DNA of 42,626 nucleotides from a virus. This document shows positions 1 through 7,903 of the stretch, in pieces; the first letter of the stretch is position 1, and the number at the start of each line of letters is the position of its first letter. The stretch covers positions 1 to 42,626 of the IMG/VR virus record IMGVR_UViG_3300021364_000052; one strand, 5' to 3'. The translations under genes were made by a program, and so were the position numbers. Below the pieces are notes generated by a model, which saw only the letters and a list, made by a program, of their open reading frames with translations, was not told the DNA's origin and did no database searches.

Positions 1-98
1 ACAAAGCGTGGACGCTTGGTAACAATCTATACGAGTATTGTAAAGAGCACTACGACTTATCCGATATCAATAAACTACGAGTTGAAGGACTGTCATGA
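1..98 (+). CDS. 3' end of an unidentified rightward gene (partial)
   Basis: An open frame enters from the left edge and stops at 96-98 after 31 complete codons, ending ...NKLRVEGLS. Its TGA overlaps the ATG of the next gene (ATGA), the usual arrangement of co-translated phage genes. That overlap, and an open frame all the way to the window edge, support it as the tail of a real gene. It belongs to the rightward block that converges on the leftward late genes. The visible residues show no recognisable family. Confidence 0.6.
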   Translation, partial: KAWTLGNNLYEYCKEHYDLSDINKLRVEGLS

Positions 99-604
99 AA
101 AACCTAACCATACCGCCATACCTAAAGCATTACGCAAATGACCTCACCCTCATGCGCATTGAGGCTAACCGTCAACGATACGAGGGCACACACAAACAGC
201 GCACAGGAACAAAGAAGTCTGTGCTGCTTGGCGAAGTATCAAGAGAATACTACACAGAATACATAGGGATACTTGGCGAGTTACTGATGCGTCATTACTT
301 TGAAATCACACCACAGGTTGTACGCTACACAGTCTCAACGCTGTTAAAGGAAACCAAGAGTGTAACCGATGACCCAGACATCATAGTTGAAGCGACAGAC
401 AAGAACTATGGACTGAGTATCAAGACTTGTGAGAAAACATTCAAGGCAAACAAGCCAGCCATGGACAAGGAGGAGTCAGATCTGGTACTCTTCATCTTGT
501 TTACATCACCCGAGGATTACATATTCGCCGATTTCACACCGGCAGAAGTAAGGGAGTGGAACGTAAAGCACGCTTACTCACCCTATTACGAATTGAAACC
601 CTAA
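95..604 (+). CDS. Putative PD-(D/E)XK-like nuclease-fold protein, 169 aa
   Basis: The pattern resembles the restriction-endonuclease-like fold. A helix carries E62 (GILGELL), a strand carries D95 (DDPDII) and a following strand carries K110 (LSIK), then a mixed alpha/beta C-terminus. In PD-(D/E)XK enzymes these are the metal-binding acidic residues and catalytic lysine; the usual Glu/Gln two residues before the Lys is Ser108 here. A phage protein like this could be a DNA repair, recombination or host-DNA-degrading nuclease, but nothing shows which. The start is fixed by ATGA overlap with the upstream gene. It is the last sizeable gene of the rightward block. The fold assignment is pattern-based, and an inactive or unrelated small protein is possible. 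Confidence 0.5.
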   Translation: MKNLTIPPYLKHYANDLTLMRIEANRQRYEGTHKQRTGTKKSVLLGEVSREYYTEYIGILGELLMRHYFEITPQVVRYTVSTLLKETKSVTDDPDIIVEATDKNYGLSIKTCEKTFKANKPAMDKEESDLVLFILFTSPEDYIFADFTPAEVREWNVKHAYSPYYELKP

Positions 605-673
605 TCGTTTCGTTTCGTACCTTCACGGCTCCCATAATCTCGTGGGCTACAACCTATTTTTTTATCAATCACT

Positions 674-772
674 ATGGAAGACTTCGACAAATTCGTAGCG
701 GAACTTGAGTCCGCTGAACAGCCAACTTGTAACATCTCTAACCCAGAAGATTGCGAGGCTTGCGGTTCCTAA
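674..772 (+). CDS. Small acidic Cys-containing ORF, 32 aa
   Basis: ATG at 674 opens a 32-codon frame (MEDFDKFVAELES...), strongly acidic, with three cysteines including a terminal CEAC pair. Its stop at 770-772 abuts the stop of the leftward gene that begins its last codon at 773. A T-rich leader precedes the ATG, as is common for Bacteroidota starts that lack a Shine-Dalgarno sequence. Start/stop placement, composition and the exact fit into the gap support a real small gene; its function is unknown. No convincing terminator hairpin lies in the 605-673 gap (only a 4-bp stem before a T-run). Confidence 0.4.
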   Translation: MEDFDKFVAELESAEQPTCNISNPEDCEACGS

Positions 773-1192
773 TTAGAGTGGTCTATTCACTCTTAGGTAG
801 TAAAGAAGTAGTAGAAGAATCAACAGAACGTAAAAGGAAAACTTGTACACCTTGTTGTACCACCTGTCGCTGTCCCTCATAACGACGGACGGGACAGGTA
901 CTTCTACGATTTGAACGATAGTGTCGGACTCACATACAGCATCGACCATGATAGTATCATATGATCGTACTACCTGGACTTTGAGTTTGTCTTTCTGAAC
1001 TACTACCGTGTCCTGTGTACGTGTTATCACCGTGTCCGTCAAAGTAACAGGTGGAGTCACAATCGTATCCACAATAGCAATCGTGTCTGTCTTCAGTAGT
1101 GTCGGGTCCTTCTTTACTGCACGCTTGAGATGCCATTGAGCGCTGCAAGAACTCAACAAGCCTATTGTAATTAACCCGACCAGCCATCTCAT
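773..1192 (-). CDS. Putative unimolecular spanin (u-spanin): lipoprotein with C-terminal TM, 139 aa
   Basis: The N-terminus is a type II signal peptide with lipobox LSSC (Cys16 would be lipidated). The middle is a Thr/Val-rich, beta-prone periplasmic stretch. The C-terminus has a hydrophobic helix at about 117-134 followed by a short basic tail. An outer-membrane lipid anchor at one end and an inner-membrane helix at the other is the defining architecture of u-spanins such as T1 gp11, which fuse the two membranes in the last step of lysis. It is the last gene of the leftward lysis cluster and starts by TAATG overlap with the coiled-coil gene at 1192-1503. The call rests on topology and position; other envelope lipoproteins could share the topology. 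Confidence 0.6.
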   Translation of the reverse strand: MRWLVGLITIGLLSSCSAQWHLKRAVKKDPTLLKTDTIAIVDTIVTPPVTLTDTVITRTQDTVVVQKDKLKVQVVRSYDTIMVDAVCESDTIVQIVEVPVPSVVMRDSDRWYNKVYKFSFYVLLILLLLLYYLRVNRPL

Positions 1193-1503
1193 TATCTTGA
1201 TTTTAGAATTTCGTTTTCCTTTTCCAGGAACTCTACCTTGACTCGTAGCGCATGAACCTCTGCGGTTAGTTCTAAGATGGAGCCACGCATCTTCTCTTTC
1301 TCTTCAGCGCTGTGGGCTAATAGTTCCTCAAGGTTTCTTACACGTGCCTTCAAGTCGTCACGATAAAGGGTAGTATCATTGTTAGCCTCAGCGCCTTTGC
1401 GTTCTTCTGCTTTCATCTTCATTCGATTGGTGTAAAACTGGAACGCTGCACCACTACCTAATACAGTAACAACTGTTATCGCTATCTGGATCCAAGACTC
1501 CAT
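1192..1503 (-). CDS. Membrane-anchored coiled-coil protein (lysis cluster), 103 aa
   Basis: One N-terminal hydrophobic helix (about 4-22) is followed by a long charged heptad-like segment (about 47-101, LEELLAHSAEEKEKMRGSIL and on). This single-TM plus periplasmic coiled-coil plan resembles inner-membrane (Rz-like) spanins. The next gene already looks like a u-spanin, so this protein could be a partner, a lysis regulator or another membrane-tethered phage protein. Both ends are TAATG junctions (1503 and 1192), so it is translated in tandem with its neighbours. The family is not recognised beyond topology. Confidence 0.5.
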   Translation of the reverse strand: MESWIQIAITVVTVLGSGAAFQFYTNRMKMKAEERKGAEANNDTTLYRDDLKARVRNLEELLAHSAEEKEKMRGSILELTAEVHALRVKVEFLEKENEILKSR

Positions 1504-1907
1504 TATTTTTCTCTGGTTTTTCTGTGTAAATATTCTGCGTTCAGTCTACGAACCACGCCCCATGCGCTAAAGGCCAGGACAAACCAGCCCCAGTGTGTGG
1601 GTGACACAAAGATAGTTCCTTCTATCGTATATATTAGGAAGGTAGATATGTAGGCACTCATGCTTAGAACGGCTGCTCGCATCCTGCAATGCAAGTCCTC
1701 ATTGCCAACACAATACAGTTGAAATAAACCAAATCCAATACACACTAAATTGTATATCGGCATCCACCCTACCTCTGCAATAGTTACAGCAGGGGAAAGA
1801 ACAATCAAACAAATCGCAAGAGTAATCTCTGTGGGTTGGCTGTCACTATACAGATAGATGTGACGTATTTTGGATGCTAACAACTTTATGCGCTGTATCT
1901 GTTTCAC
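1503..1907 (-). CDS. Integral membrane protein with about four TM helices, 134 aa
   Basis: Hydrophobic segments at about 28-46, 49-67, 78-96 and 105-120 are separated by short polar loops, and the basic C-terminal tail (RKTREK) suggests a cytoplasmic end. It lies between the two-TM holin-like gene (4-bp ATGA overlap) and the coiled-coil gene (TAATG overlap), so it belongs to the lysis transcript. It could be an accessory holin, an antiholin or a superinfection-related membrane protein. No family is recognised. Confidence 0.5.
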   Translation of the reverse strand: MKQIQRIKLLASKIRHIYLYSDSQPTEITLAICLIVLSPAVTIAEVGWMPIYNLVCIGFGLFQLYCVGNEDLHCRMRAAVLSMSAYISTFLIYTIEGTIFVSPTHWGWFVLAFSAWGVVRRLNAEYLHRKTREK

Positions 1908-2125
1908 TTCTTTGCAAATTTTTCAAGCCCTGCTATTCCAAAACTGCCGAGCGTCACGATAAGAAAAGAGTTGTAGACAAAGTCGTTGATAGGCAGATGG
2001 CTTCCAAAGAACCCTGTGACCACATCCACCACCATTACGATGACCATAATGGCAAAAGATAGAAAACCTATAACAGTCTTCTCATTGTAGTCGTTGCTCT
2101 CTTTGAAAATCTCTGTCCACTTCAT
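1904..2125 (-). CDS. Putative holin, 73 aa, two TM helices
   Basis: A short protein with two predicted membrane helices (about 17-40 and 49-66), a charged N-terminus (KESNDYNEK) and a Lys-rich C-terminus (LEKFAKK): the size and topology of two-TM phage holins, which open the inner membrane at lysis. It is the first gene after the giant internal virion gene and heads a cluster of membrane and spanin-like proteins. A TATATTTG box ends 4 nt upstream of the ATG. No endolysin is recognisable beside it, so the lytic enzyme must be elsewhere or hidden in a larger gene. Confidence 0.55.
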   Translation of the reverse strand: MKWTEIFKESNDYNEKTVIGFLSFAIMVIVMVVDVVTGFFGSHLPINDFVYNSFLIVTLGSFGIAGLEKFAKK

Positions 2126-2129
2126 CCTA

Positions 2130-2137
2130 CAAATATA
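2130..2137 (-). promoter_or_regulatory. TAnnTTTG box before the lysis cluster
   Basis: Read on the minus strand this is TATATTTG, a match to the Bacteroidota -7 element TAnnTTTG, in the 18-nt gap between the 1913-aa gene and the holin-like gene. Only 4 nt separate it from the ATG, so a transcript starting from it would be nearly leaderless. No clear -33 TTG is visible. Confidence 0.35.
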
Positions 2138-2143
2138 TCAATC

Positions 2144-5100
2144 CTACTCTGGAAGTTCGACGCCGTACAAAATGTACATAGCCTCCTCTGGGCTATCCTT
2201 AAAGGTCCCCTTGATGGTCATCTCGACGCTGTTTAATATGTTGTAATTCTCAAACTTAGCAGAGTAGTTCGCTGCAAAATCGTATGCTTTTACAACCTCA
2301 TCCAATCGTGCCTTTCTCTTTACCTTTTCTGTATCGCTCATCTCAATGTATGGCTTACGGAAGTTCTGGTCACTCATGTTGTAATAGAACTGCTTAGCAA
2401 TATCTACTGGATAGTCACGGAAAAGGAATGCTGATGATAGTTGTAACGCAGTCTCTAACGGCTGTAGTTCTATGTCTGGATTCTCCTCTGCTTCTCCCAT
2501 TCTCTTGCGGTACTCACGAGATATATAGTTCAAGTTAGGAGGTATGAATGTTTCTTTAAACACATACGAACCATATGCGTCAGACCAATCAGTAAGGTTT
2601 GGACCAATGATGTATCTGTTAACCCAATTTACATCTTCGTTATCCAAGATAGGACGACCGTAAGAATCCTTTCCGTCTACAAGATTAAACAAAAGTCTTG
2701 CTGCAAGGTTAGGGTCCTTGAAGTCGGAAAGTATACTGAGTAGTTGATCGCTTCGTGAGATACCCTCACGTCCAAATATAAGTCCCTGTATCTCATCGTA
2801 AGGGTCTTCTGAACTCATGTTAGCAAAGCGAATCTTACCGCTCTCATCCATTCCTATCGCTACGATGTTTGACCCCTGCATCCAAGGTGGTAGTATATAG
2901 TTTGTACCACGTGCTTGCTCTGCGAGTTCTACTTCTTCATCGTCTTCGAGTAACATGTTTGCAATAGCCTGGTAACCCATTGTGGATAGTGTTGCTAACA
3001 ACATACCCATAGACAAAGTACCAACGGAATCTACCATGTACGCTTCACGCTGTGATTTAGTTAGGTTCTCGTTAGTCATTGCCATTGCTAAATCCGATAC
3101 AGCGTTTTTGTATATGCTGAAGTAACTACGGAATGCTTCTACACGGAACGACAAGAAATCACCCACAGGTAACTTAAATAGGTTCCGCAGTGAAGGGTGT
3201 ATACGAGACATGGTTGGCATGTTTTGCTTGATACGTTCCGCTGTCATCTCATCTACTTGTTGCTGCTGCTCTGAGTTGAGTTCACTATAAGACTTACCCT
3301 CTGGGTTTGACTCAAGTCTCTTGGCAAAGTTCTCACGCTTTGTGAGATAGGCAATCATCTTGGTATAGTCATCAATGAATCCATACTGGTACGCTATACG
3401 TGCAGCCCTTGTCTTGCCTCTACGCTGTGCGTCCTTTACTCTTTGTGGCAACCAACTCCATGCTTCGTCTGGGGATGCACCTTCTATCTGGTCAATAAAC
3501 GACTGGTTAATATCTTGGAACATACCCATGTTAGGAGATGAACCAAGCAAGCCAAGTTCACCCATACGGTTCAATACTAATTCGAGTTCCGGATCGACTA
3601 CACCTTCTTTCATTTTCTTGAAGCGATTCTTCAAGTCCTTCATAACAGTGATGCCTCCCCTATGTTTATTGTATGGCAACACAAAATTAGCAGCAAGGAA
3701 GTACCAACCACCCATGATGTTCTTACGCCAGGTAGGTGTGTTGTAAAGTACACGAACACGGCGCATCTGAAGTAGCAGTTTATAGTATCCCTGTAGTGCC
3801 TTGTTGTCGGACTGATACAAAGGCGTCTGCTTAAGCATACTAACAAAGTCATTCTTCACAGCCTTGCCATTCATAGGAGATTTTTTCTCTTCTATTTTTG
3901 TGTAGTTCTTTTTATAGAAGTCGTATACCGCTGAGTGAATAGCGTCCTTCTCAGCAGGAGTGTCTCCCTTACGATTGCCCTGCTCGTCTATCAATTCGTT
4001 ATATCCTAATCTCTTGTAGAAATCTACCAGAGACTCTCCCTTTTCTATAACCCCCATGGTTCTACCTAACTCAACGAGTTGAGAAAAAGACAGTGTGTTC
4101 TTTTCAAGGTTACGAATAGTGGTTCCGGTTAGAATCAAGTCACCCAAGTTACTGCGCTGTGCAATCTCATTAACTCTATCGGTCAAAGTGAATTGCTGAA
4201 CCATGTTGGTTAACGTGGCTATTGTTTGACTAAACTTAACATAAGGGTCTTTCTCTACACCGAGGTACTCCATTAGTTCTATCGGTAAGTCTAACCTTTC
4301 CTTAAACTTCTTGGTAGGTAATCTCAATTTACCCAGATCGCGGGTACCGGATAAGCCTTCGCCATATCCTTCACGCTGGCGTTTGGATGCTTCTTCAAGT
4401 TCACGAAGGCTGTCGCTCACCCGCTTTTTTATCTTTGTTTTCTGGGTAGCCTCAACGTACATCACTACATCATCGAACTCTTCTGGATTAAGACCCATGT
4501 CCATCATGTCCGTGGCTATTTCGTCCGTCATGTTTTCATCAATGTCAAAGGCGATATCCACTATGCTGCCTTCTACCATTGCTTTCTCTGCGGCTCTACG
4601 TAACTGTGGGTCAAACTTAAAGTTAGGGTCAGTGAATGCTCGGTAAGTTCTTGTGCCGTACATCGCTGTATTATCCTTGATAACATCCTGTAACTCTGTA
4701 CTTAGGTTAGCAAACACAGCGCTGTTCTGAATAGACTCCTGCATAGACGCACGTATAGCGCTCAATCTACCCAACTCCTGCGCCAACTCTGGGTTCTGAC
4801 TAAGTATCTCCTTTATAGCATTATCTCTGGTGTCTGCGTTTTCCCCAAACAGATAGTCGTTAGCAAGGTTAGCAATTCGCTCTCTCTGCTGGGGCTCCAT
4901 GTTCTTGGTAATCTTATTCACTTGACGTAAAGCCAGGAAGAATCTATTGATGTGCTGCACATTTATAGACTCAGAAACTTCAAGTGCTTGTAGCACATCT
5001 CTTCTAATGCCACGCAATCGCTTAACGCCAAGGATTTTCTCCAACTTCTTTACAAAGTTGTCGAACTTAGGCTTAATAAACCCGACCATCTTCTCCAAGG

Positions 5101-7885
5101 GGTCGTATGTTTTCTCGTAGTTCTCTGGATCTGGAATGCCGGCTGCATTTCGGTCGGGTATTCCTTCCAGTTCCCCGGTTGGTTTTTCAAACCCATACTC
5201 ATCCTTCTCCATCTTCTCTCTGGTCTCCGCTCTCTTTCTTTGGAATCGCTCTGTTTGCAATCGCTCAGACATAGGTACCTGGCTGATGTCGGCACCTGCA
5301 CGTACTGCCTTAGCCATACCCTTCATGTATTCGGCTATATCTTTTGCAAGAGCCGCTTCTTCAAAAATCTGAACCTTCTTACCTGTCAATTTAGAAATGA
5401 TGGCGTTCAAGAAAGCCTTTACCTCCTCTAAGAACGATGGCTGGAATGTAATACGTTCATCAGCCAGTAGGCCTCCGAGTTCCACCATAAACTCCTCTGA
5501 CCGATACGCACCAGCGCCCTCTAATGTTTCCTTGTATCGCTTTGTAAAGTCGTTGAGTTCCTTCACGCTTGATCCATCGAGACGACGTATAACCAACTTC
5601 CTAAACTGATTGAAGTCAATAGGGTTGTCGTTAAAGAACTTGGAAAATATAGAGTGATAGATTTCATGATACGCTGTTCCTTGTGGGGTATATCTATCTG
5701 CAGTTCCCCGACCGGTGAGGGATTCACGCTTTAATGGAATCTCTACTACGATTCTGTTACCTACTTGTTGCTGTCTTTCTCCTCCTCTTTTGAAAGCGGT
5801 GTATATACCAGCGCTTCCCTTGAGGTCTTTCTTGGTAAAGCCCGCTTGTTGTCCGGCTTTGTAATATCCTGGCTTACCAAAACCAATGTTGAAATGCTGT
5901 GAGTTTGGTTCGAGTTTAGCAAATGCTTCGCTTGCCAGGATTAATTTGTTAAGGGTGCGCTGTTGTGTTGGTGATATGCGCTGACCGTCTGACCACTCTC
6001 CTTTCTCAAGCATCTGTTGAAGTGCAGCCGCATCATTCCTGTCAAACAGGTTGAAGAATCTACCTTTCTTTGCTGTTGCAAACCTTTCAGCCGCCTGCTC
6101 TGGAGTAGCGTGTCGTGATGTGCGCTCTAAGTTTTGCGCGCGTTCTTGAAGTATTCTACTAATCTGAGCCTGCGCTCTGCTGATTTGCGACTCGGGTATG
6201 TTCCCAGGTTCTTGCCCGACTTGCTCTCCACTCGGTACTTCTTGGGTGCCAGTTTTCGTATCACTTGGTTTCGTTTTAAATAGTGTATCAAGTTCTCTTG
6301 AATCTTCTCGCAACTGCTCCTCAATCGCTGCCTTCTCTGTTGCGTTGATGTCACCGTTTTTAAGGACTTCTATTGCTGTCATTATACCGGTGGTCAAATC
6401 ATTTGCTTTTTGTCTCGATGACTCGTCCAGAGCCATGATTTGCGCAGAATATTCTTGTAGTAATGAATACTTCTGGTCTCTCAACTTACGCTTCTTTGCT
6501 TCAACAGCCCTTTTGGTAGTGGGGTCTTCCTTCTGAGACTCTGTTAGTTTTGCTATTTCATTGTCGAGGCTGGCAATCTGACCGTTGTTTATTGTGAAGG
6601 CAATTTCATTTGCTTCTGCAAGGCTCTTCTGATCCTGTGTCTCTGCCCAGTCTACATACTTCAACTCTCCTGGTGTCTTTCCGATACGTCCAGTAAGTCG
6701 GTATGCCATCACTGGTGCAGCCGGACCAAGTTCAGCGAATGCTTCGAGGGCAATATCTCTTGGGCTAATCTCATCTCCAGATATTACCTGTCCTAAAAAC
6801 TCACCAGTACCCCCGAGTGCTGCTTGAGTCAATGCTTCTGCCGCACCTACCTTTAGGGCTCTGTTTGTGGCTGTTGAACCTACTGCTTTTACAAGAGTAT
6901 TACCCGCTTTACCAGCAACACCCCCAGATATACCATCAAATATAGCAATAGGGATACCTCTTTTGAGGCCGTACTCTCTGGCTTGTGACATGATAGCCGG
7001 GTTCTCCATAGCAAAACGAAGTTGGTCCATGTCTCTTACATCAATGCCTTGTTCTTGAAGAGATTGCATTAATGAAGCCGCATATTCAACAGCAAGAGAT
7101 GTTGAGGTAAAGTATCCCACTGTAGCGCCAGTGACGTTACCAATACCTGGAACAACACTACCGGCTGCGAGTCCAGTACCTCCACCTATCGCACCGCTTT
7201 CATAGGCAGAACCCATAGATATCATGGACTCTGGAAGGGCACGTACAACATCAAGAACAAACCCGCTAAAACCGCCATCAGAATACAGAGCGTCGTCTTC
7301 TCTTACTGCATCTCTTTGTATGATGTAGTTGTAATACGCTAAGTCTTCGTAGTTAAAATCTCCACTGATTTCTCCCATGGCTATATAGTCTGCCAATCGA
7401 CCACTGGCATTGGCTCGGTTCCATAGTCTACCTAACTCGCTTGGGTTGTCGTCAATGATAAGGTTACCATCCTGTAACGAACTCAGATTACTTAGAGTAG
7501 AGTACCCCTTTCCTTCCAGTGACTTATAGTACTGCTCGGCTAAGTTGTATATCTCTGGATTTACAGCGCCTCTAATCTGCTCGAGACTTACACCTCTGTC
7601 TCTTGCTGCATCAATGGTTGGTATTAACCCTCCTACTACCGCTTGGGATTCAGTGGCGAGTTGAGTAGAAGGAAATCCCGTACTTACGTCCTCTGATCCT
7701 AATATAGAACCCATAGGATCGGCGGCCTGCGAACCTACGGTACCATCTTTTTTTTTTGAATAGTAGTCTTGTGCGAAGGACATGACGTCTTCGTTGACAC
7801 TCCCTTGTATCTGCTCAAGGGTTACCCCTCTGTTGTATGCGTCCTCAAGGGCTGCTATTAGTTCTTGTTGCTTTTCTGGTTCCAT
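2144..7885 (-). CDS. Giant internal/ejected virion protein with zincin (HEIYH) motif, 1913 aa
   Basis: The family is not recognised by name, but size, position and composition fit the large internal or ejected proteins of podovirus-like phages. The N-terminus has a duplicated ~27-residue unit (RGVTLEQIQGSVNEDVMSFA at 19-38 and RGVSLEQIRGAVNPEIYNLA at 97-116). Residues ~210-400 are rich in Gly/Ala hydrophobic segments that could cross or disturb membranes. A zinc-metalloprotease signature HEIYH is at 740-744, with acidic E797-E798 downstream as candidate third ligands. The C-terminal ~500 residues contain further aromatic and hydrophobic stretches. Such multi-domain phage proteins often carry a peptidase that processes the protein itself, host targets or the cell wall. 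An A10 run in the gene near codon 45 is a slippage-prone site. The virion assignment is inference. Confidence 0.6.
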   Translation of the reverse strand: MEPEKQQELIAALEDAYNRGVTLEQIQGSVNEDVMSFAQDYYSKKKDGTVGSQAADPMGSILGSEDVSTGFPSTQLATESQAVVGGLIPTIDAARDRGVSLEQIRGAVNPEIYNLAEQYYKSLEGKGYSTLSNLSSLQDGNLIIDDNPSELGRLWNRANASGRLADYIAMGEISGDFNYEDLAYYNYIIQRDAVREDDALYSDGGFSGFVLDVVRALPESMISMGSAYESGAIGGGTGLAAGSVVPGIGNVTGATVGYFTSTSLAVEYAASLMQSLQEQGIDVRDMDQLRFAMENPAIMSQAREYGLKRGIPIAIFDGISGGVAGKAGNTLVKAVGSTATNRALKVGAAEALTQAALGGTGEFLGQVISGDEISPRDIALEAFAELGPAAPVMAYRLTGRIGKTPGELKYVDWAETQDQKSLAEANEIAFTINNGQIASLDNEIAKLTESQKEDPTTKRAVEAKKRKLRDQKYSLLQEYSAQIMALDESSRQKANDLTTGIMTAIEVLKNGDINATEKAAIEEQLREDSRELDTLFKTKPSDTKTGTQEVPSGEQVGQEPGNIPESQISRAQAQISRILQERAQNLERTSRHATPEQAAERFATAKKGRFFNLFDRNDAAALQQMLEKGEWSDGQRISPTQQRTLNKLILASEAFAKLEPNSQHFNIGFGKPGYYKAGQQAGFTKKDLKGSAGIYTAFKRGGERQQQVGNRIVVEIPLKRESLTGRGTADRYTPQGTAYHEIYHSIFSKFFNDNPIDFNQFRKLVIRRLDGSSVKELNDFTKRYKETLEGAGAYRSEEFMVELGGLLADERITFQPSFLEEVKAFLNAIISKLTGKKVQIFEEAALAKDIAEYMKGMAKAVRAGADISQVPMSERLQTERFQRKRAETREKMEKDEYGFEKPTGELEGIPDRNAAGIPDPENYEKTYDPLEKMVGFIKPKFDNFVKKLEKILGVKRLRGIRRDVLQALEVSESINVQHINRFFLALRQVNKITKNMEPQQRERIANLANDYLFGENADTRDNAIKEILSQNPELAQELGRLSAIRASMQESIQNSAVFANLSTELQDVIKDNTAMYGTRTYRAFTDPNFKFDPQLRRAAEKAMVEGSIVDIAFDIDENMTDEIATDMMDMGLNPEEFDDVVMYVEATQKTKIKKRVSDSLRELEEASKRQREGYGEGLSGTRDLGKLRLPTKKFKERLDLPIELMEYLGVEKDPYVKFSQTIATLTNMVQQFTLTDRVNEIAQRSNLGDLILTGTTIRNLEKNTLSFSQLVELGRTMGVIEKGESLVDFYKRLGYNELIDEQGNRKGDTPAEKDAIHSAVYDFYKKNYTKIEEKKSPMNGKAVKNDFVSMLKQTPLYQSDNKALQGYYKLLLQMRRVRVLYNTPTWRKNIMGGWYFLAANFVLPYNKHRGGITVMKDLKNRFKKMKEGVVDPELELVLNRMGELGLLGSSPNMGMFQDINQSFIDQIEGASPDEAWSWLPQRVKDAQRRGKTRAARIAYQYGFIDDYTKMIAYLTKRENFAKRLESNPEGKSYSELNSEQQQQVDEMTAERIKQNMPTMSRIHPSLRNLFKLPVGDFLSFRVEAFRSYFSIYKNAVSDLAMAMTNENLTKSQREAYMVDSVGTLSMGMLLATLSTMGYQAIANMLLEDDEEVELAEQARGTNYILPPWMQGSNIVAIGMDESGKIRFANMSSEDPYDEIQGLIFGREGISRSDQLLSILSDFKDPNLAARLLFNLVDGKDSYGRPILDNEDVNWVNRYIIGPNLTDWSDAYGSYVFKETFIPPNLNYISREYRKRMGEAEENPDIELQPLETALQLSSAFLFRDYPVDIAKQFYYNMSDQNFRKPYIEMSDTEKVKRKARLDEVVKAYDFAANYSAKFENYNILNSVEMTIKGTFKDSPEEAMYILYGVELPE

Positions 7886-7903
7886 GTTTTGAATTTGAGT
7901 CTA

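Noticed and set aside
605-673. Possible terminator (CCCA...TGGG before a T-run) after the 169-aa gene
   Set aside because: The stem is only 4 bp with mismatches beyond it; too weak to call.
957-1187. 76-residue minus-strand frame inside the u-spanin-like gene
   Set aside because: Overlaps a gene with clear signal peptide and TM in another frame; composition shows no domain. An embedded o-spanin-like gene was considered, but it has no lipobox.
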